From Gammaproteobacteria bacterium (GTDB lineage Bacteria > Pseudomonadota > Gammaproteobacteria > Steroidobacterales > GCA-2729495): 64,000 nucleotides of DNA. Positions 1 through 9,380 of this stretch are shown in pieces. Both the position numbers and the translations under genes were made by a program. The notes below the pieces were generated by a model. The model saw only the letters and a program-made list of their open reading frames with translations, was not told where the DNA came from and searched no databases. The stretch covers positions 53,752 to 117,751 of the forward strand of contig QUBU01000007.1 in NCBI GenBank assembly GCA_014337915.1. Direction: 5' to 3'. Each line of letters opens with the position of its first letter. Position 1 is the stretch's first letter.

Positions 1-1
1 C

Positions 2-1096
2 TACCTCGCCTGGGCGGGGCTGGCCTTCCTCAGCCACCTCGCCGGACGCACCACGCTGGACCCCGCCGCCGCAGGGCTGCTGGCCGGTGCCGTGCTGGTG
101 ACCAATGCGCTGCTCGCGCTGCTGAGCTTGCCCACGGTGCGCGAGGACAGCGACGAGGCCGTCGCCACCGCACAGGCCGGCCTCGCCATCGCCTGGACCA
201 CCGTCTACGCCGTGCTCGCCGATGGGCCCGGCGAGCTGGTGCCTGGCATGTACCTGACCGCGGTGCTGGTCGCCTTCACGCGCACCGATGCCATCCGGCT
301 GCGGCAGCTCTGCTTCGCCGCAGGCGGTGGCTATGCCCTCTCGATGGTGATCCGCCTGCTCGCCAACGGTGCCGGCGACGGGCTCTGGGGCGAGGTGCTG
401 CAGTGTGCCGGTGTCATCGGCATGCTGACGCTGCTGGGCCGCCGCGCGCGCCAGACCGAAAACGACCAGGACGGACTGCGCGACGAGGTCGGGCGCCTGC
501 AGCAGGAAGTCGAGCGCATGGCTCGTAGCGCCGAGCGCGACCACCTGACCAAGGCATTCAACCGCCAGTACATCATGGATGCGCTGCTGCGGGAAAAGGC
601 CCGTGCCGACCGCACCGGACGCACGTTCAGCGTCTGCATCTTCGACCTCGACCGCTTCAAGTCGCTCAACGACTCGCACGGCCATCTCGCCGGCGATCGC
701 GTGCTGACGGTGTTCGCCAACCGCGCCCGCCGCGCGCTGCGGGCCATGGACGCCATCAACCCCACGCGCTTCCGGCGCGCGCTCGGCCGCCTCGGCGGCG
801 AGGAATTCCTCGCCATCCTGCCCGGCACCGAAGTCGACGGTGCCCTGCGTTGCGCGGAGCGCGTGCGTGAAGCCGTTGCCCGCCACCCGGTGGACCGGGA
901 ACTGGAAATCACGGTCTCCGCGGGCGTGGCTGAGTACCGCCGCGGCGAAACCATTCCCGAACTCCTCACCCGGGCCGACCAGGCCATGTACGCCGCCAAG
1001 CGCAGCGGCCGCAACCGCGTGCGCGTCAGCGCGGCGCGCCAGCCGCGGCCGAAAGCCACCGAACCCTCGCGGCCGAGCCTGCGCGTGGTGCGCTGA
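2..1096 (+). CDS. Membrane-anchored GGDEF diguanylate cyclase (5' end outside window)
   Basis: Likely makes the second messenger cyclic di-GMP from GTP. The frame is open to the left edge, so the start lies outside the window; the first internal start is a GTG at 92. The N-terminal part is a run of hydrophobic segments (membrane sensor region). A short coiled stretch follows, then a GGDEF domain with the metal-binding FDLDRFKSLND segment and an intact GGEEF active site in RLGGEEFLAIL. The inhibitory I-site position upstream reads RFRR instead of RxxD, so product inhibition may be absent. The tail is basic and Pro/Arg-rich. The family is certain; the signal sensed is unknown. Confidence 0.9.
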   Translation, partial: YLAWAGLAFLSHLAGRTTLDPAAAGLLAGAVLVTNALLALLSLPTVREDSDEAVATAQAGLAIAWTTVYAVLADGPGELVPGMYLTAVLVAFTRTDAIRLRQLCFAAGGGYALSMVIRLLANGAGDGLWGEVLQCAGVIGMLTLLGRRARQTENDQDGLRDEVGRLQQEVERMARSAERDHLTKAFNRQYIMDALLREKARADRTGRTFSVCIFDLDRFKSLNDSHGHLAGDRVLTVFANRARRALRAMDAINPTRFRRALGRLGGEEFLAILPGTEVDGALRCAERVREAVARHPVDRELEITVSAGVAEYRRGETIPELLTRADQAMYAAKRSGRNRVRVSAARQPRPKATEPSRPSLRVVR

Positions 1097-1163
1097 ACGC
1101 GGACACCGGCACCGCCGGTGTATGCTCGCTCGCGTTTCGGCAGTCCGCGAGCGTGGTCCTGCG

Positions 1164-1808
1164 ATGTTCAACAAGGTCTTCTGCATCGGCTTCAACAAGA
1201 CCGGCACCTCGTCGATGCATCGCCTGTTCCTGGACCTCGGGCTGCGTTCCTTCCATGGTTACTACAGCCACATCCCGGTGAGCGACCCGCTCTATGCCGG
1301 GTACCAGTGCTTCAGCGACGGCAATGAGCACGACTTCCCCCTGCTCGACCGGACCTTCCCGGGCAGCCGCTTCATCCTGACCACGCGCCGGCTCGACGAC
1401 TGGCTCGCCAGCCGTATCCGCCACGTCGAGCATCGCCGCAGCATCGGCGCGACCGGGCCGATGCGCGAGGAGTACGAAGCCGGGCCGCGCCAGGCACTGC
1501 AGGCCTGGATTGGCCGCCGCCACCACTACCATGAACGGGTGCGCCAGTATTTCGACGGACGCGAGGCGGACCTGCTGGTGATCGACATCTGCGGCGGTGA
1601 GGAGCAGGACAGCCTGGCGCGCATCCTCGGGTTCCTCGGCCTTCCGGCACGGCCGGGGCTTGCGCTGCCCCACGAGAATCCGCGCGAGGGTCGCGGCGCG
1701 GTTGCGTCTGGGCCGGTGCGCAGCCGCGAAGCAGTGCGCGCCGATGTCGACCAGGCGCTCCGCGACAGCGGCCTGCCGGCCGCTGCCGGTGCCACGGTCT
1801 TTCCCTGA
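1164..1808 (+). CDS. Sulfotransferase-like protein
   Basis: Predicted cytoplasmic sulfotransferase of about 214 residues. The N terminus has the PAPS 5'-phosphosulfate loop pattern KVFCIGFNKTGTSS, and FILTTRRLDDWLASR matches the second (3'-phosphate) region of bacterial sulfotransferase-like proteins. The ATG at 1164 was chosen because it places this loop at the very N terminus; the longer open frame overlaps the GGDEF gene. It could sulfate a glycan from the neighbouring locus, but no acceptor can be read from sequence. Confidence 0.75.
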   Translation: MFNKVFCIGFNKTGTSSMHRLFLDLGLRSFHGYYSHIPVSDPLYAGYQCFSDGNEHDFPLLDRTFPGSRFILTTRRLDDWLASRIRHVEHRRSIGATGPMREEYEAGPRQALQAWIGRRHHYHERVRQYFDGREADLLVIDICGGEEQDSLARILGFLGLPARPGLALPHENPREGRGAVASGPVRSREAVRADVDQALRDSGLPAAAGATVFP

Positions 1809-1926
1809 GGGCAGCGCGTCTCTGGCAACCGGCCTGCGAAGCACCGTTTCCGAGCGGGGCGTCAACCCCGCGGTCTCCACGGCGTTCCCTGCAGGCAGTA
1901 CCATGAGAATCCAGCCTGGAGTCGTC

Positions 1927-3030
1927 ATGCCGAAGCGATTCGCCGCCATCATCCATCTGGCCGGCCAACGCCGTGCCCTGCTCGGGCCAATCCTGCTGTT
2001 GCTCGGCGCCTGCGGCGGAGGCGGCGGCGGTGGTCCGGTCCTCGGTCCGCCCGCCACCGGCGGCAACGGTCCGCCCACGCCAGGCAGCGTGGCGGCAGTG
2101 ACGCAGACCGCCAATAGCAATGCCCAGTGCACGGCCATCCAGCCCTTCTACTGGGAGCTCGGGAATGCCGATGCGGCGCTGGCCAGTGGCAGCTCGACGC
2201 AGGCCGGGGGCACGCCGGTCACCGCAGCCACGCGCTGGCCGATCGCCTCAGCGTCGAAATGGATCTACGGCATGTACGTGGTGCAGAAGCGCGGTGGTGC
2301 CGCGAACCTGACGCTCAACGATATCCGCTTCCTGCATTTCACCAGCGGCTACACCTACATGGATACCTCGACCAGCAGCGCCACCTGCACCGCGCCGCCG
2401 GTGGGCCCCAACAGCATCAACCACTGCCTGACGCTGCCGTCCTCGACTCCCGGGAAGACCTTCGGCAGTTACGACCCATCTACCGATGGCCTGTTTGACT
2501 ACAACTCCGGCCACGAGGAAAACCATGCCGGCATCTACCAGCCGGAGATCAGCGACCTCGATACCGCCGACCTTGGTCCCGCCATCGTCGCCGGGCTGGG
2601 CGTCGCCGGCGTGAGCCTGCAGTACACCCAGCCGCTGCTCGCCGGCGGCATCGCCGCGCGGGCCAGCGACTACGCGCTGCTGCTGCGCGCCGTCCTTGGC
2701 GGCCAGCTCGGCATGCGCGATGCGCTGGGTTCACAGCCGGTCTGTGCCTGGGTCATCGGCACCGGCTGCAATGCCGTGCACAGCCCCGCGGTCACCGTGC
2801 AATGGCACTACTCGATCGCCCACTGGGTCGAGGATGACCCGCAGGATGGCGACGGCGCCTTCAGCAGCCCCGGCGCCTTCGGTTTCTATCCCTGGATCGA
2901 TGCCGACCGGAAGTACTACGGCGTCATTTCGCGCTTCGCCCTGGCCAACGGTGAAATCCAGCAGGGCCTCGCCTCCGCGAAATGCGGGCGCGCACTGCGT
3001 GCGGCCTGGCAGTCCGGGGTGGCACAGTAG
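1927..3030 (+). CDS. Beta-lactamase-fold (serine hydrolase-like) lipoprotein
   Basis: Secreted lipoprotein of about 367 residues. The start at 1927 has a GGAG five bases upstream; an in-frame ATG at 1903 is an alternative. The signal peptide ends in a lipobox (LLLGAC) followed by a Gly run and a Pro-rich linker. The mature part has an SxxK-like motif (SASK), a HFTSGYT segment like the HTSG region of class C beta-lactamase-type hydrolases, and YNSGHEE at the YxN position. The usual third K/HxG motif is not obvious; SSPGAFGFYPW sits there instead. Probable peptidase or esterase of the cell envelope; substrate unknown. Confidence 0.65.
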   Translation: MPKRFAAIIHLAGQRRALLGPILLLLGACGGGGGGGPVLGPPATGGNGPPTPGSVAAVTQTANSNAQCTAIQPFYWELGNADAALASGSSTQAGGTPVTAATRWPIASASKWIYGMYVVQKRGGAANLTLNDIRFLHFTSGYTYMDTSTSSATCTAPPVGPNSINHCLTLPSSTPGKTFGSYDPSTDGLFDYNSGHEENHAGIYQPEISDLDTADLGPAIVAGLGVAGVSLQYTQPLLAGGIAARASDYALLLRAVLGGQLGMRDALGSQPVCAWVIGTGCNAVHSPAVTVQWHYSIAHWVEDDPQDGDGAFSSPGAFGFYPWIDADRKYYGVISRFALANGEIQQGLASAKCGRALRAAWQSGVAQ

Positions 3031-3082
3031 GACGGCCGGACGCCAGCAGGGCGCATCCGGCCATGGACCGGGAATTGCAGGT

Positions 3083-4162
3083 ATGCAGCGACGCGCGGTG
3101 CTTGGAGGACTGGTTGCCGGATCAGCAGCCCTGCTGGCGGGTGCAACGATCCGCAGCGCATTGAACCGGAACATGGCGGCCTGGATGCCGCAACCTGCGG
3201 CCGGGGCCAGCGCGCAGAGGGTACAGGGCGGCATGAATTACCGTGTATTCGGTGCAAGCGGCGTCCGCGTCTCCGAGGTCGGTTTCGGCGGCTGGGGCAT
3301 CGGTGGCGCCTACGGCAGCGTCGATCGTGCCGAATCCCTGCGGACACTGGCCCGCGCCGAGGAACTCGGCTGCAACTTCGTCGATACCGCCATGGTGTAT
3401 GGCGACTCGGAGCTGGTGCTGGGCGAGTTCCTGGCAGGCCGCCGCTCGAAGTGGCTGGTTGCCACGAAATTTTCCGGCCAGCCGGAAGGCCTCGAGGCCA
3501 CGCTCGAGAAACAGCTGGTCCGCCTGGGAACCGATGCCGTCGACCTCTACCAGGTTCATTGGGCGCCATCCCGCGCGGAGCAGGCGCTGTATGACGCGCT
3601 CTACCGCATCCGGAAATCAGGCAAGGCGCGGCTGGTCGGCATATCGCTTTACTCGATCGGCGACATCAACAGCGTCCTGAAGCAGGGCCAGATCGATGTG
3701 ATCCAGCTGCCCTTCAGCCTGCTTGATCCGGATCCCTTCCTCGCCAAGCTCGATGCCATACGCCGGGCCGGCGTCGGCGTGATCATCCGCTCCTCGCTGA
3801 AGGAGGGATTCCTGACCGGTAAATACCGCCGGGATGCCGTGTTCCCCGACCCGAACGACCAGCGGCACGGCTGGACCGCAGAGCAGATCGCATCGACAGT
3901 CGATGCAGCGGAGCAGTTCCGCTTCATCGAAGCGCAAACCGCTTCAATGGCCGTGGCCGCGGCCTGCTATCCGCTGTCCTTTGCCGAGACCTCGACCGTC
4001 ATCCTGGGCACCAAGTCGGTTGCGCAGGCGGACAGCAATTTCGGCCTGGTACCGGGTACGCGCCTGTCCGACGCCACGTTGCGCCGGATCGAGGCCCGGC
4101 AGCGGGCGATGCGCCTGTATGACTGGAAAGGCAGGATCCGCGACACCCTCAGCTTTTTCTGA
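3083..4162 (+). CDS. Aldo/keto reductase with Tat-like leader
   Basis: NAD(P)H-dependent oxidoreductase of the aldo/keto reductase superfamily, about 359 residues. The catalytic tetrad is visible: Asp in FVDTAMVYGDSE, Tyr in the same segment, Lys in VATKFS and His in YQVHWAP. The fold normally begins at the MNYRVFGASG segment (ATG at 3233), but the frame extends 50 residues upstream and starts with QRRAVLGGLVAGSAALLAGA. This resembles a twin-arginine export leader, so the enzyme may be periplasmic. If the shorter start is used it would be cytoplasmic. Confidence 0.85.
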   Translation: MQRRAVLGGLVAGSAALLAGATIRSALNRNMAAWMPQPAAGASAQRVQGGMNYRVFGASGVRVSEVGFGGWGIGGAYGSVDRAESLRTLARAEELGCNFVDTAMVYGDSELVLGEFLAGRRSKWLVATKFSGQPEGLEATLEKQLVRLGTDAVDLYQVHWAPSRAEQALYDALYRIRKSGKARLVGISLYSIGDINSVLKQGQIDVIQLPFSLLDPDPFLAKLDAIRRAGVGVIIRSSLKEGFLTGKYRRDAVFPDPNDQRHGWTAEQIASTVDAAEQFRFIEAQTASMAVAAACYPLSFAETSTVILGTKSVAQADSNFGLVPGTRLSDATLRRIEARQRAMRLYDWKGRIRDTLSFF

Positions 4163-4525
4163 GACGCCGGGGGCGGTCTGCTGGCGCCGCCGCCTGCTGC
4201 GGCAGCACGATTTATATGAGTGCGGGTGCCTCCGGCAGCCAGCGCGCAGTTGTCATAATCGGTAGCTGCGTTGGCCAGGCATCGGTAACGCACGCTCGGC
4301 CCCGCTTGATCTGGCTCGACATTCCCGTCTGGGAATCAACTGCTTCAGCAGTGAATGCAACATAACACTGCAAGATCCAGCAGCGGACACGGCACGGCGG
4401 TTTCATTGTCTGAAAATTGCGATGGCGTGAGCTTTGGTCGATGGCCGCGGAACCGTATAATCCCAAGCATCGAACGCCAACATCCGGCAAGGCCGAGCCG
4501 GATCACGAGACGGGGAACAAGAACG
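4163..4525. other. Intergenic region before the PEP-CTERM-type gene
   Basis: 363 bases without a convincing gene. It is more AT-rich than its neighbours and carries one recognisable promoter (4434-4461). Open frames here lack codon bias and recognisable domains. A GC-rich segment just after 4163 could form a weak hairpin, without a clear T-run. Confidence 0.6.
4434..4461 (+). promoter_or_regulatory. Sigma-70-type promoter for the PEP-CTERM-type gene
   Basis: TTGGTC (4434-4439) and a perfect TATAAT (4456-4461) are separated by 16 bases, 65 bases before the ATG at 4526. Confidence 0.6.
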
Positions 4526-5245
4526 ATGAAGCGGCTGCTGCTGGGGATCTCCCTGTTCATGCTGACCGTCGGCAGCGCCAATGCAGCGCTGTTCAGCCGC
4601 CTGGGCGGCCAGGCCTACTACGACAGCGCGCTCAACATCACCTGGCTGGCGAATGCGAACCTGGCCGACACCAACGACTTCGGTGTCACCGGCATCAACT
4701 TCAACGGCACCATGGCCTGGGACAAGGCGAACGAGTGGATCGCGGCGATGAATTCAGCCGCGTACCTCGGCGCAAGCGACTGGCGCCTGCCCTTCATGCT
4801 GGACACCGGGGCGGCCGGCTGCGATCTGGCCTACAGCGGCACGGACTGCGGCTACAACGTGCAGACCAAGAGCGGTGACACCGTATACAGCGAGATGGCG
4901 CACCTGTTCTACGTCACGCTGGGCAACACCGGTGCCTTCGATACCAGCGGCAATCCCGGCAGCTGCCCGGGATTTCCCAACTTCTGCCTGACCAACAGCG
5001 GGCCTTTCTCCAACTTCCAGGCCGGCTACTACTGGACCGGCAACGAGTACGCACCGGATACCGCCAACGCCTGGTATTTCCACTTCGGTGCCGGCTCGCA
5101 GTACCTGGAACTCAAGAGCAACAGCCTCTATGCCTGGGCCGTCCGCCCGGGCGATATCGCCGCGGTGATTCCGGTCCCCGGTGCCATCTGGCTGTTCGGT
5201 GGCGCACTCGCGCTGCTCGGGGCCGTGCGCCGCCGCAGCCGCTAA
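4526..5245 (+). CDS. Secreted DUF1566-like protein with PEP-CTERM-type sorting tail
   Basis: Exported protein of 239 residues. An N-terminal signal peptide ends near SANA. The body has the pattern of DUF1566-like domains (WLANANLADT, DKANEWIAAMNS, DWRLP, YYWTGNEY, AWYFHFG, WAVRPG). The C terminus from residue 215 is IPVPGAIWLFGGALALLGA followed by RRRSR: a Pro-containing motif, one membrane helix and an Arg cluster. That is the exosortase sorting-signal layout, of the VPxPxxxWLFG kind. It is expected to be cleaved and anchored by an exosortase. The only exosortase in the window is XrtE, whose usual substrate tail is different. It has its own promoter. Confidence 0.85.
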   Translation: MKRLLLGISLFMLTVGSANAALFSRLGGQAYYDSALNITWLANANLADTNDFGVTGINFNGTMAWDKANEWIAAMNSAAYLGASDWRLPFMLDTGAAGCDLAYSGTDCGYNVQTKSGDTVYSEMAHLFYVTLGNTGAFDTSGNPGSCPGFPNFCLTNSGPFSNFQAGYYWTGNEYAPDTANAWYFHFGAGSQYLELKSNSLYAWAVRPGDIAAVIPVPGAIWLFGGALALLGAVRRRSR

Positions 5246-5494
5246 CCCGGACGCGGCGCAATCCGGCGCCGCCACCCTTTCGTGCAAAGGGTGAGGCGCT
5301 CCCTCCAGAAGCACGTCCCACCAGCGGGGAACGATCCGGCCGTTGACGGCGACGATCGCCATTGCGCCCGCTCCTCATGACGGCGGGCAATGGCAAAATC
5401 TGGGGGTCCGGACACGGTGAACCGGGCTGCCGGCCGCTTAAGCTGGCCGATACTGGCTGGCATTCCGGCCCGGTCCCCAGGAGAATTCGCGCCG

Positions 5495-7441
5495 ATGTGC
5501 GGCCTCGCAGGCATCCTCTGTTTCGATCCGGACGCAAGCGTCACGGAACGAGAACTCGAGCCGATGGTCGCGGCACTGGCGCCGCGCGGTCCCGACGGCA
5601 CCGGATTCCACACCGAACCGGGCATCGGCCTCGGGCACGCGCGGCTCAGCATCATCGACCTCGAGGGCGGTGACCAGCCCATCCACAACGAAACCAGGAC
5701 CATCTGGACGGTCTTCAACGGCGAGATCTTCAACTACGTGGAGTTGCGCCGCGATCTCGAACAGCGGGGGCACCGCTTCTACACGCACACGGATACGGAG
5801 GTCATCGTGCACCTCTACGAGGAGTACGGTGACGGCTTCGCGACGCACATGAACGGGCAGTTCGCGATCGCCCTGTGGGACCGGCCGCGCCGGCGTCTGC
5901 TGCTGGTACGCGACCGGCCGGGAATCCTGCCCCTGTACTTCAGCCGCCAGGGCCAGCGCCTGCTGTTCGCCTCGGAGATCAAGGCGCTGCTGCCGGCGAT
6001 GGGTTCGCGGCCGGAACTCAATGCGGCGGCACTCGACCAGCTCATGACATTCTGGGCACCGGTCAGCCCGGCTTCGCTGTTCAGGGGAGTCGAGGAGGTT
6101 TCACCGGGCGAGATGGTGATCGTCGAGGCCGGACAGCTGCGCCGCCAGCGCTACTGGGAATGGAGCTTCCCGGCCGATGGGCAGTACCTGCGCGGCAGCG
6201 TCGACGAGCTGGCCGAGGAACTGCACTCGCTGCTGCTCGATGCGACCAGGCTGCGGTTGCGCGCCGACGTCCCGGTCGGCGCCTACCTGTCGGGCGGCCT
6301 CGACTCCTCAGGTATCAGCGCGCTGGTCAGGCATCTTGGCCACCCCGACCTGCATACCTTTTCGATCCGCTTTGATGACCCCGGCGTCGACGAAGGCGAA
6401 CACCAGCTGCGCGTCAGCCAGTTCCTGGGCACGAAGCACGCTTCGGTCATGTGCCGCAAGGCGGATATCGCCGCCAGCTTCCCCGCGGTGATTTATCGCA
6501 CCGAGGCGCCGGTGCTGCGCAGTGCCCCGGCGCCGATGTCGATCCTCTCCGGCCTGGTGCGCCAGCAGGGCTACAAGGTGGTGCTGACCGGGGAGGGCGC
6601 CGACGAGGTGCTTGGCGGCTACGACCTGTTCAAGGAGGCGAAGATCCGCCAGTTCTGGGCACGCCAGCCGGATTCCGCCTGGAGACCGGCACTGCTCGGG
6701 CGGCTCTACCCCTATCTCGACCTCAACCAGCGGACCGGCAGCGCCTACCTGAAGATGTTCTTCGGCCAGGCGCTCGACCAGCCCGACCTGCCGGGTTTCT
6801 CGCACCTGCCGCGCTGGACGACCACCGGCAAGACCAGGGAATTCTTCAGTGCCGGATTCCGCGCGCAGCTGGCGCAGGATCCGGTGGCGGTGCTGGTCGA
6901 TACCCTGCCCGCGGATTTCCCGAAGTGGCACGCCTTCAACCGCGCGCAGTTCCTGGAAGCAAAGACCCTGATGGCCGGCTACCTGCTCAACAGCCAGGGC
7001 GACCGCATGCTGATGGCCAACTCGGTCGAGGGCCGCTTTCCGTTCCTCGACCACCGCGTCATCGAGTTCGCCAACCGGCTGCATCCCAGGCTGAAGATGC
7101 GCGGCCTGAATGAGAAGTACCTGCTGAAACGCGCCCTGGCGCGGCACCTGCCGCCGGCAACCGTGGCCCGCTACAAGCAGCCGTACCGGGCACCGGACAT
7201 CGCGGCATTCTTCGGTGCCGGTGATCCTCCCGATTACGTCAAGGAGCGACTGAGCCCGGCCGCGCTCCAGGCAAGCGGCTACTTCGATTCGCAGCGGGTC
7301 CAGCTCCTGTTGCGGAAAATCGAACAGGGTCGTGTGATTGGCTTCAAGGACAACATGGCGCTGCTTGGTATATTGTCCACGCAGTTGTGGCACCAGGCCT
7401 TTGTCGACGGCAAGGGATCGCCTGGCAGTTACCTACAATAA
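5495..7441 (+). CDS. AsnB-type glutamine-dependent amidotransferase (asparagine synthetase family)
   Basis: 648-residue amidotransferase. Cys2 (MCGLAGI) is the glutaminase nucleophile of the N-terminal Ntn domain, which covers roughly the first 200 residues. The C-terminal synthetase domain has the ATP-binding PP-loop SGGLDSS at about residue 266 and the LTGEGADEVLGGY segment. The start has an AGGAG upstream. Members of this family in exopolysaccharide loci are often annotated as exosortase-associated amidotransferases rather than true asparagine synthetases. It begins a tightly spaced run with the carrier protein and ligase genes, so it probably amidates a carboxylate on a glycan or carrier-bound intermediate (inference). 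Confidence 0.88.
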   Translation: MCGLAGILCFDPDASVTERELEPMVAALAPRGPDGTGFHTEPGIGLGHARLSIIDLEGGDQPIHNETRTIWTVFNGEIFNYVELRRDLEQRGHRFYTHTDTEVIVHLYEEYGDGFATHMNGQFAIALWDRPRRRLLLVRDRPGILPLYFSRQGQRLLFASEIKALLPAMGSRPELNAAALDQLMTFWAPVSPASLFRGVEEVSPGEMVIVEAGQLRRQRYWEWSFPADGQYLRGSVDELAEELHSLLLDATRLRLRADVPVGAYLSGGLDSSGISALVRHLGHPDLHTFSIRFDDPGVDEGEHQLRVSQFLGTKHASVMCRKADIAASFPAVIYRTEAPVLRSAPAPMSILSGLVRQQGYKVVLTGEGADEVLGGYDLFKEAKIRQFWARQPDSAWRPALLGRLYPYLDLNQRTGSAYLKMFFGQALDQPDLPGFSHLPRWTTTGKTREFFSAGFRAQLAQDPVAVLVDTLPADFPKWHAFNRAQFLEAKTLMAGYLLNSQGDRMLMANSVEGRFPFLDHRVIEFANRLHPRLKMRGLNEKYLLKRALARHLPPATVARYKQPYRAPDIAAFFGAGDPPDYVKERLSPAALQASGYFDSQRVQLLLRKIEQGRVIGFKDNMALLGILSTQLWHQAFVDGKGSPGSYLQ

Positions 7442-7487
7442 CGGCCAGAAACAGCCGCCAGACCAGCACTCAGACAGGGCACCCCGA

Positions 7488-7745
7488 ATGTCGGTCATAG
7501 AAAAGCTTCGCGCTTACGTCCTCGATACCTATCTGTTCACCAGCGACCAGAATGCGCTGGGCAATGATGACTCATTCCTGGACAAGGGCATCATTGATTC
7601 CACCGGAATCCTCGAGCTGGTGATGTTCCTCGAGGAACAGTTCGGCGTGAAGGTGGATGACACCGAACTGCTGCCGGAGAATTTCGACTCGATCAATCGG
7701 CTGGCGCAGTTCGTCGCCCGCAAGACCGGCAAGGCAGCGGTCTGA
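7488..7745 (+). CDS. Acyl carrier protein
   Basis: 85-residue acyl carrier protein-like protein. The phosphopantetheine attachment motif is DSTGILELV with Ser38, and the four-helix pattern around it is typical (FLDKGIIDS, FGVKVDDTELLPENFDSINRLAQFV). It lies between an AsnB-type amidotransferase and an AMP-forming ligase that starts 15 bases downstream. The likely job is to hold an acyl or aminoacyl group loaded by that ligase for transfer onto the glycan. It is not in a fatty-acid synthesis context, so it is not the housekeeping AcpP. Confidence 0.88.
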   Translation: MSVIEKLRAYVLDTYLFTSDQNALGNDDSFLDKGIIDSTGILELVMFLEEQFGVKVDDTELLPENFDSINRLAQFVARKTGKAAV

Positions 7746-7759
7746 GCCGGGACCAGCGC

Positions 7760-9331
7760 ATGACGGCTCCTCCACGCATGTATCGTGCCCTGCTGCATGA
7801 CGGCCTTGTGGCTGCGGCACAGGCCTGGCCGGACAAGACCGCCGTGGATGCCGGCAAGGAAGCCTGCAGCTTCCGCCAGCTGGATGCCGCGGCAACCAGG
7901 CTCGCCGCGGCACTCCAGGCCCGCGGCCTGCGCCGTGGCGACCGTGCCGCCATCTTCATGGACAATACCGTCGCCTGCGCGATCAGCATCTTTGCGGTGC
8001 TGAAAGCTGGTGGCGTTTTCCTCGTCATCAACCCGCAGACGAAGCACGACAAGCTCTGCTTCATCGCCAACGACTGCACCATCCGCCACCTGCTCACTGA
8101 CATCCACCTCGCGGAAGTGGCCCGCGCAGTGGTCGGCAACGTGCCGAGCCTCACCCATATCGTCGTTTCCGGGCAGGGAGGCGACCTGCAGCCGCTGTCC
8201 GGCCCGGGCATCGAGGCCGAACGTCTGGATGACCTGCTGGCGGCACCCGCCCGCGACCTGCGGGCGCCGGGCACCATACCGACCGACCTGGCCGCGTTGA
8301 TCTACACCTCGGGGAGCACCGGCAACCCCAAGGGCGTCATGCACACCCACCAGTCCATGGTGTTCGCCGTCGGCAGCCTGTCCGAGTACCAGCGACTGTC
8401 CAGCGACGACGTGCAGCTCAACCTGTTGCCAATGGCCTTCGACTACGGGCTGTACCAGCTGCTGCTATCCGTCTGGGCAGGCGCCACGCTGATCCTGGAG
8501 CGCTCTTTCACCTTTCCCGCCGAAGTGTTCGCGCGCATGAACGCGCACGGCGTCACCACCTTTCCCGGCGTACCGACGGTGTTCGCCATGATCATTGCGG
8601 CACACCGGCGCAGCCCGCTGCATTTCCCGCAGGTGCGGCGGGTGACCAACACGGCTGCCGCGCTGCCGCCGGCCCATATCGCGATCCTCAGGGAAATATT
8701 TCCCAACGCGATGATCTTCGCCATGTACGGCCTGACGGAGTGCAAGCGTGTCAGCTACCTGCCTCCCGAGCTGATCGATGCGAAGCCCGGCTCGGTAGGC
8801 ATTGCCATCCCGGGCACGGAGGTCTACCTGCGCACGCCTGAAGGCGAGCCGGTCGGTCCCGGCGGATCGGGCATCCTCTATGTGCGTGGCCCGCACATGA
8901 TGCGCGGCTACTGGAACAACCCGCAGCGGACCGACGAGATGCTGTTCCCGGGCGACATCCCCGGCGAGCGCGTGCTGCGCACCGGCGACTGGTTCCGCAT
9001 GGACGAGGACGGCTGCCTGTATTTCCTCAGCCGCACCGACGACATCATCAAGACCCGGGGCGAGAAGGTCAGCCCGGCGGAAGTCGAAGCCGCCCTGTGT
9101 TCCATCCCCGGCGTTGGCGAAGCCGTCGTGGTCGGCGTGCCCGACGATGTCCTCGGACAGGCGATCCGCGCCTTCGTGGTACCGGCGCCTGGTGCAGCGC
9201 TGAACGATCGCCAGCTCCGGCACGAGCTCACGCGGCGGCTGGAGAACTTCATGGTGCCGCGCGACATCCTGCTGCGCGATACCCTGCCGAAGAGTCCCAA
9301 CGGCAAGATCGACCGCAAAGCGCTGGCATAA
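7760..9331 (+). CDS. AMP-forming acyl-CoA/acyl-ACP ligase
   Basis: 523-residue member of the ANL adenylating superfamily. It has the P-loop-like motif YTSGSTGNPKG near residue 183, the MYGLTE motif, the TGDWFRMDEDG hinge region and the catalytic C-terminal Lys in NGKIDRKAL. It activates a carboxylic acid as an acyl-AMP and passes it to a thiol. Being next to the carrier protein gene suggests it loads that carrier, although CoA is also possible. Similar ligases are found in exosortase-linked exopolysaccharide loci. The substrate acid cannot be predicted from sequence alone. Confidence 0.88.
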   Translation: MTAPPRMYRALLHDGLVAAAQAWPDKTAVDAGKEACSFRQLDAAATRLAAALQARGLRRGDRAAIFMDNTVACAISIFAVLKAGGVFLVINPQTKHDKLCFIANDCTIRHLLTDIHLAEVARAVVGNVPSLTHIVVSGQGGDLQPLSGPGIEAERLDDLLAAPARDLRAPGTIPTDLAALIYTSGSTGNPKGVMHTHQSMVFAVGSLSEYQRLSSDDVQLNLLPMAFDYGLYQLLLSVWAGATLILERSFTFPAEVFARMNAHGVTTFPGVPTVFAMIIAAHRRSPLHFPQVRRVTNTAAALPPAHIAILREIFPNAMIFAMYGLTECKRVSYLPPELIDAKPGSVGIAIPGTEVYLRTPEGEPVGPGGSGILYVRGPHMMRGYWNNPQRTDEMLFPGDIPGERVLRTGDWFRMDEDGCLYFLSRTDDIIKTRGEKVSPAEVEAALCSIPGVGEAVVVGVPDDVLGQAIRAFVVPAPGAALNDRQLRHELTRRLENFMVPRDILLRDTLPKSPNGKIDRKALA

Positions 9332-9380
9332 TGCCGCCGGTAACAGCGGTCCAGCAGTCGCGGAAGGCGCCCGTACGCTA

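Noticed and set aside
1026..2138. 370-codon minus-strand frame across the sulfotransferase and lipoprotein genes
   Set aside because: It is antisense to two genes with clear domains and has low-complexity Pro/Arg/Ala content typical of GC-rich shadow frames.
4212..4490. Open frame of 92 codons on the minus strand in the gap before the PEP-CTERM gene
   Set aside because: No domain, no ribosome site, amino-acid composition unlike coding neighbours, and it overlaps the promoter of the plus-strand gene.
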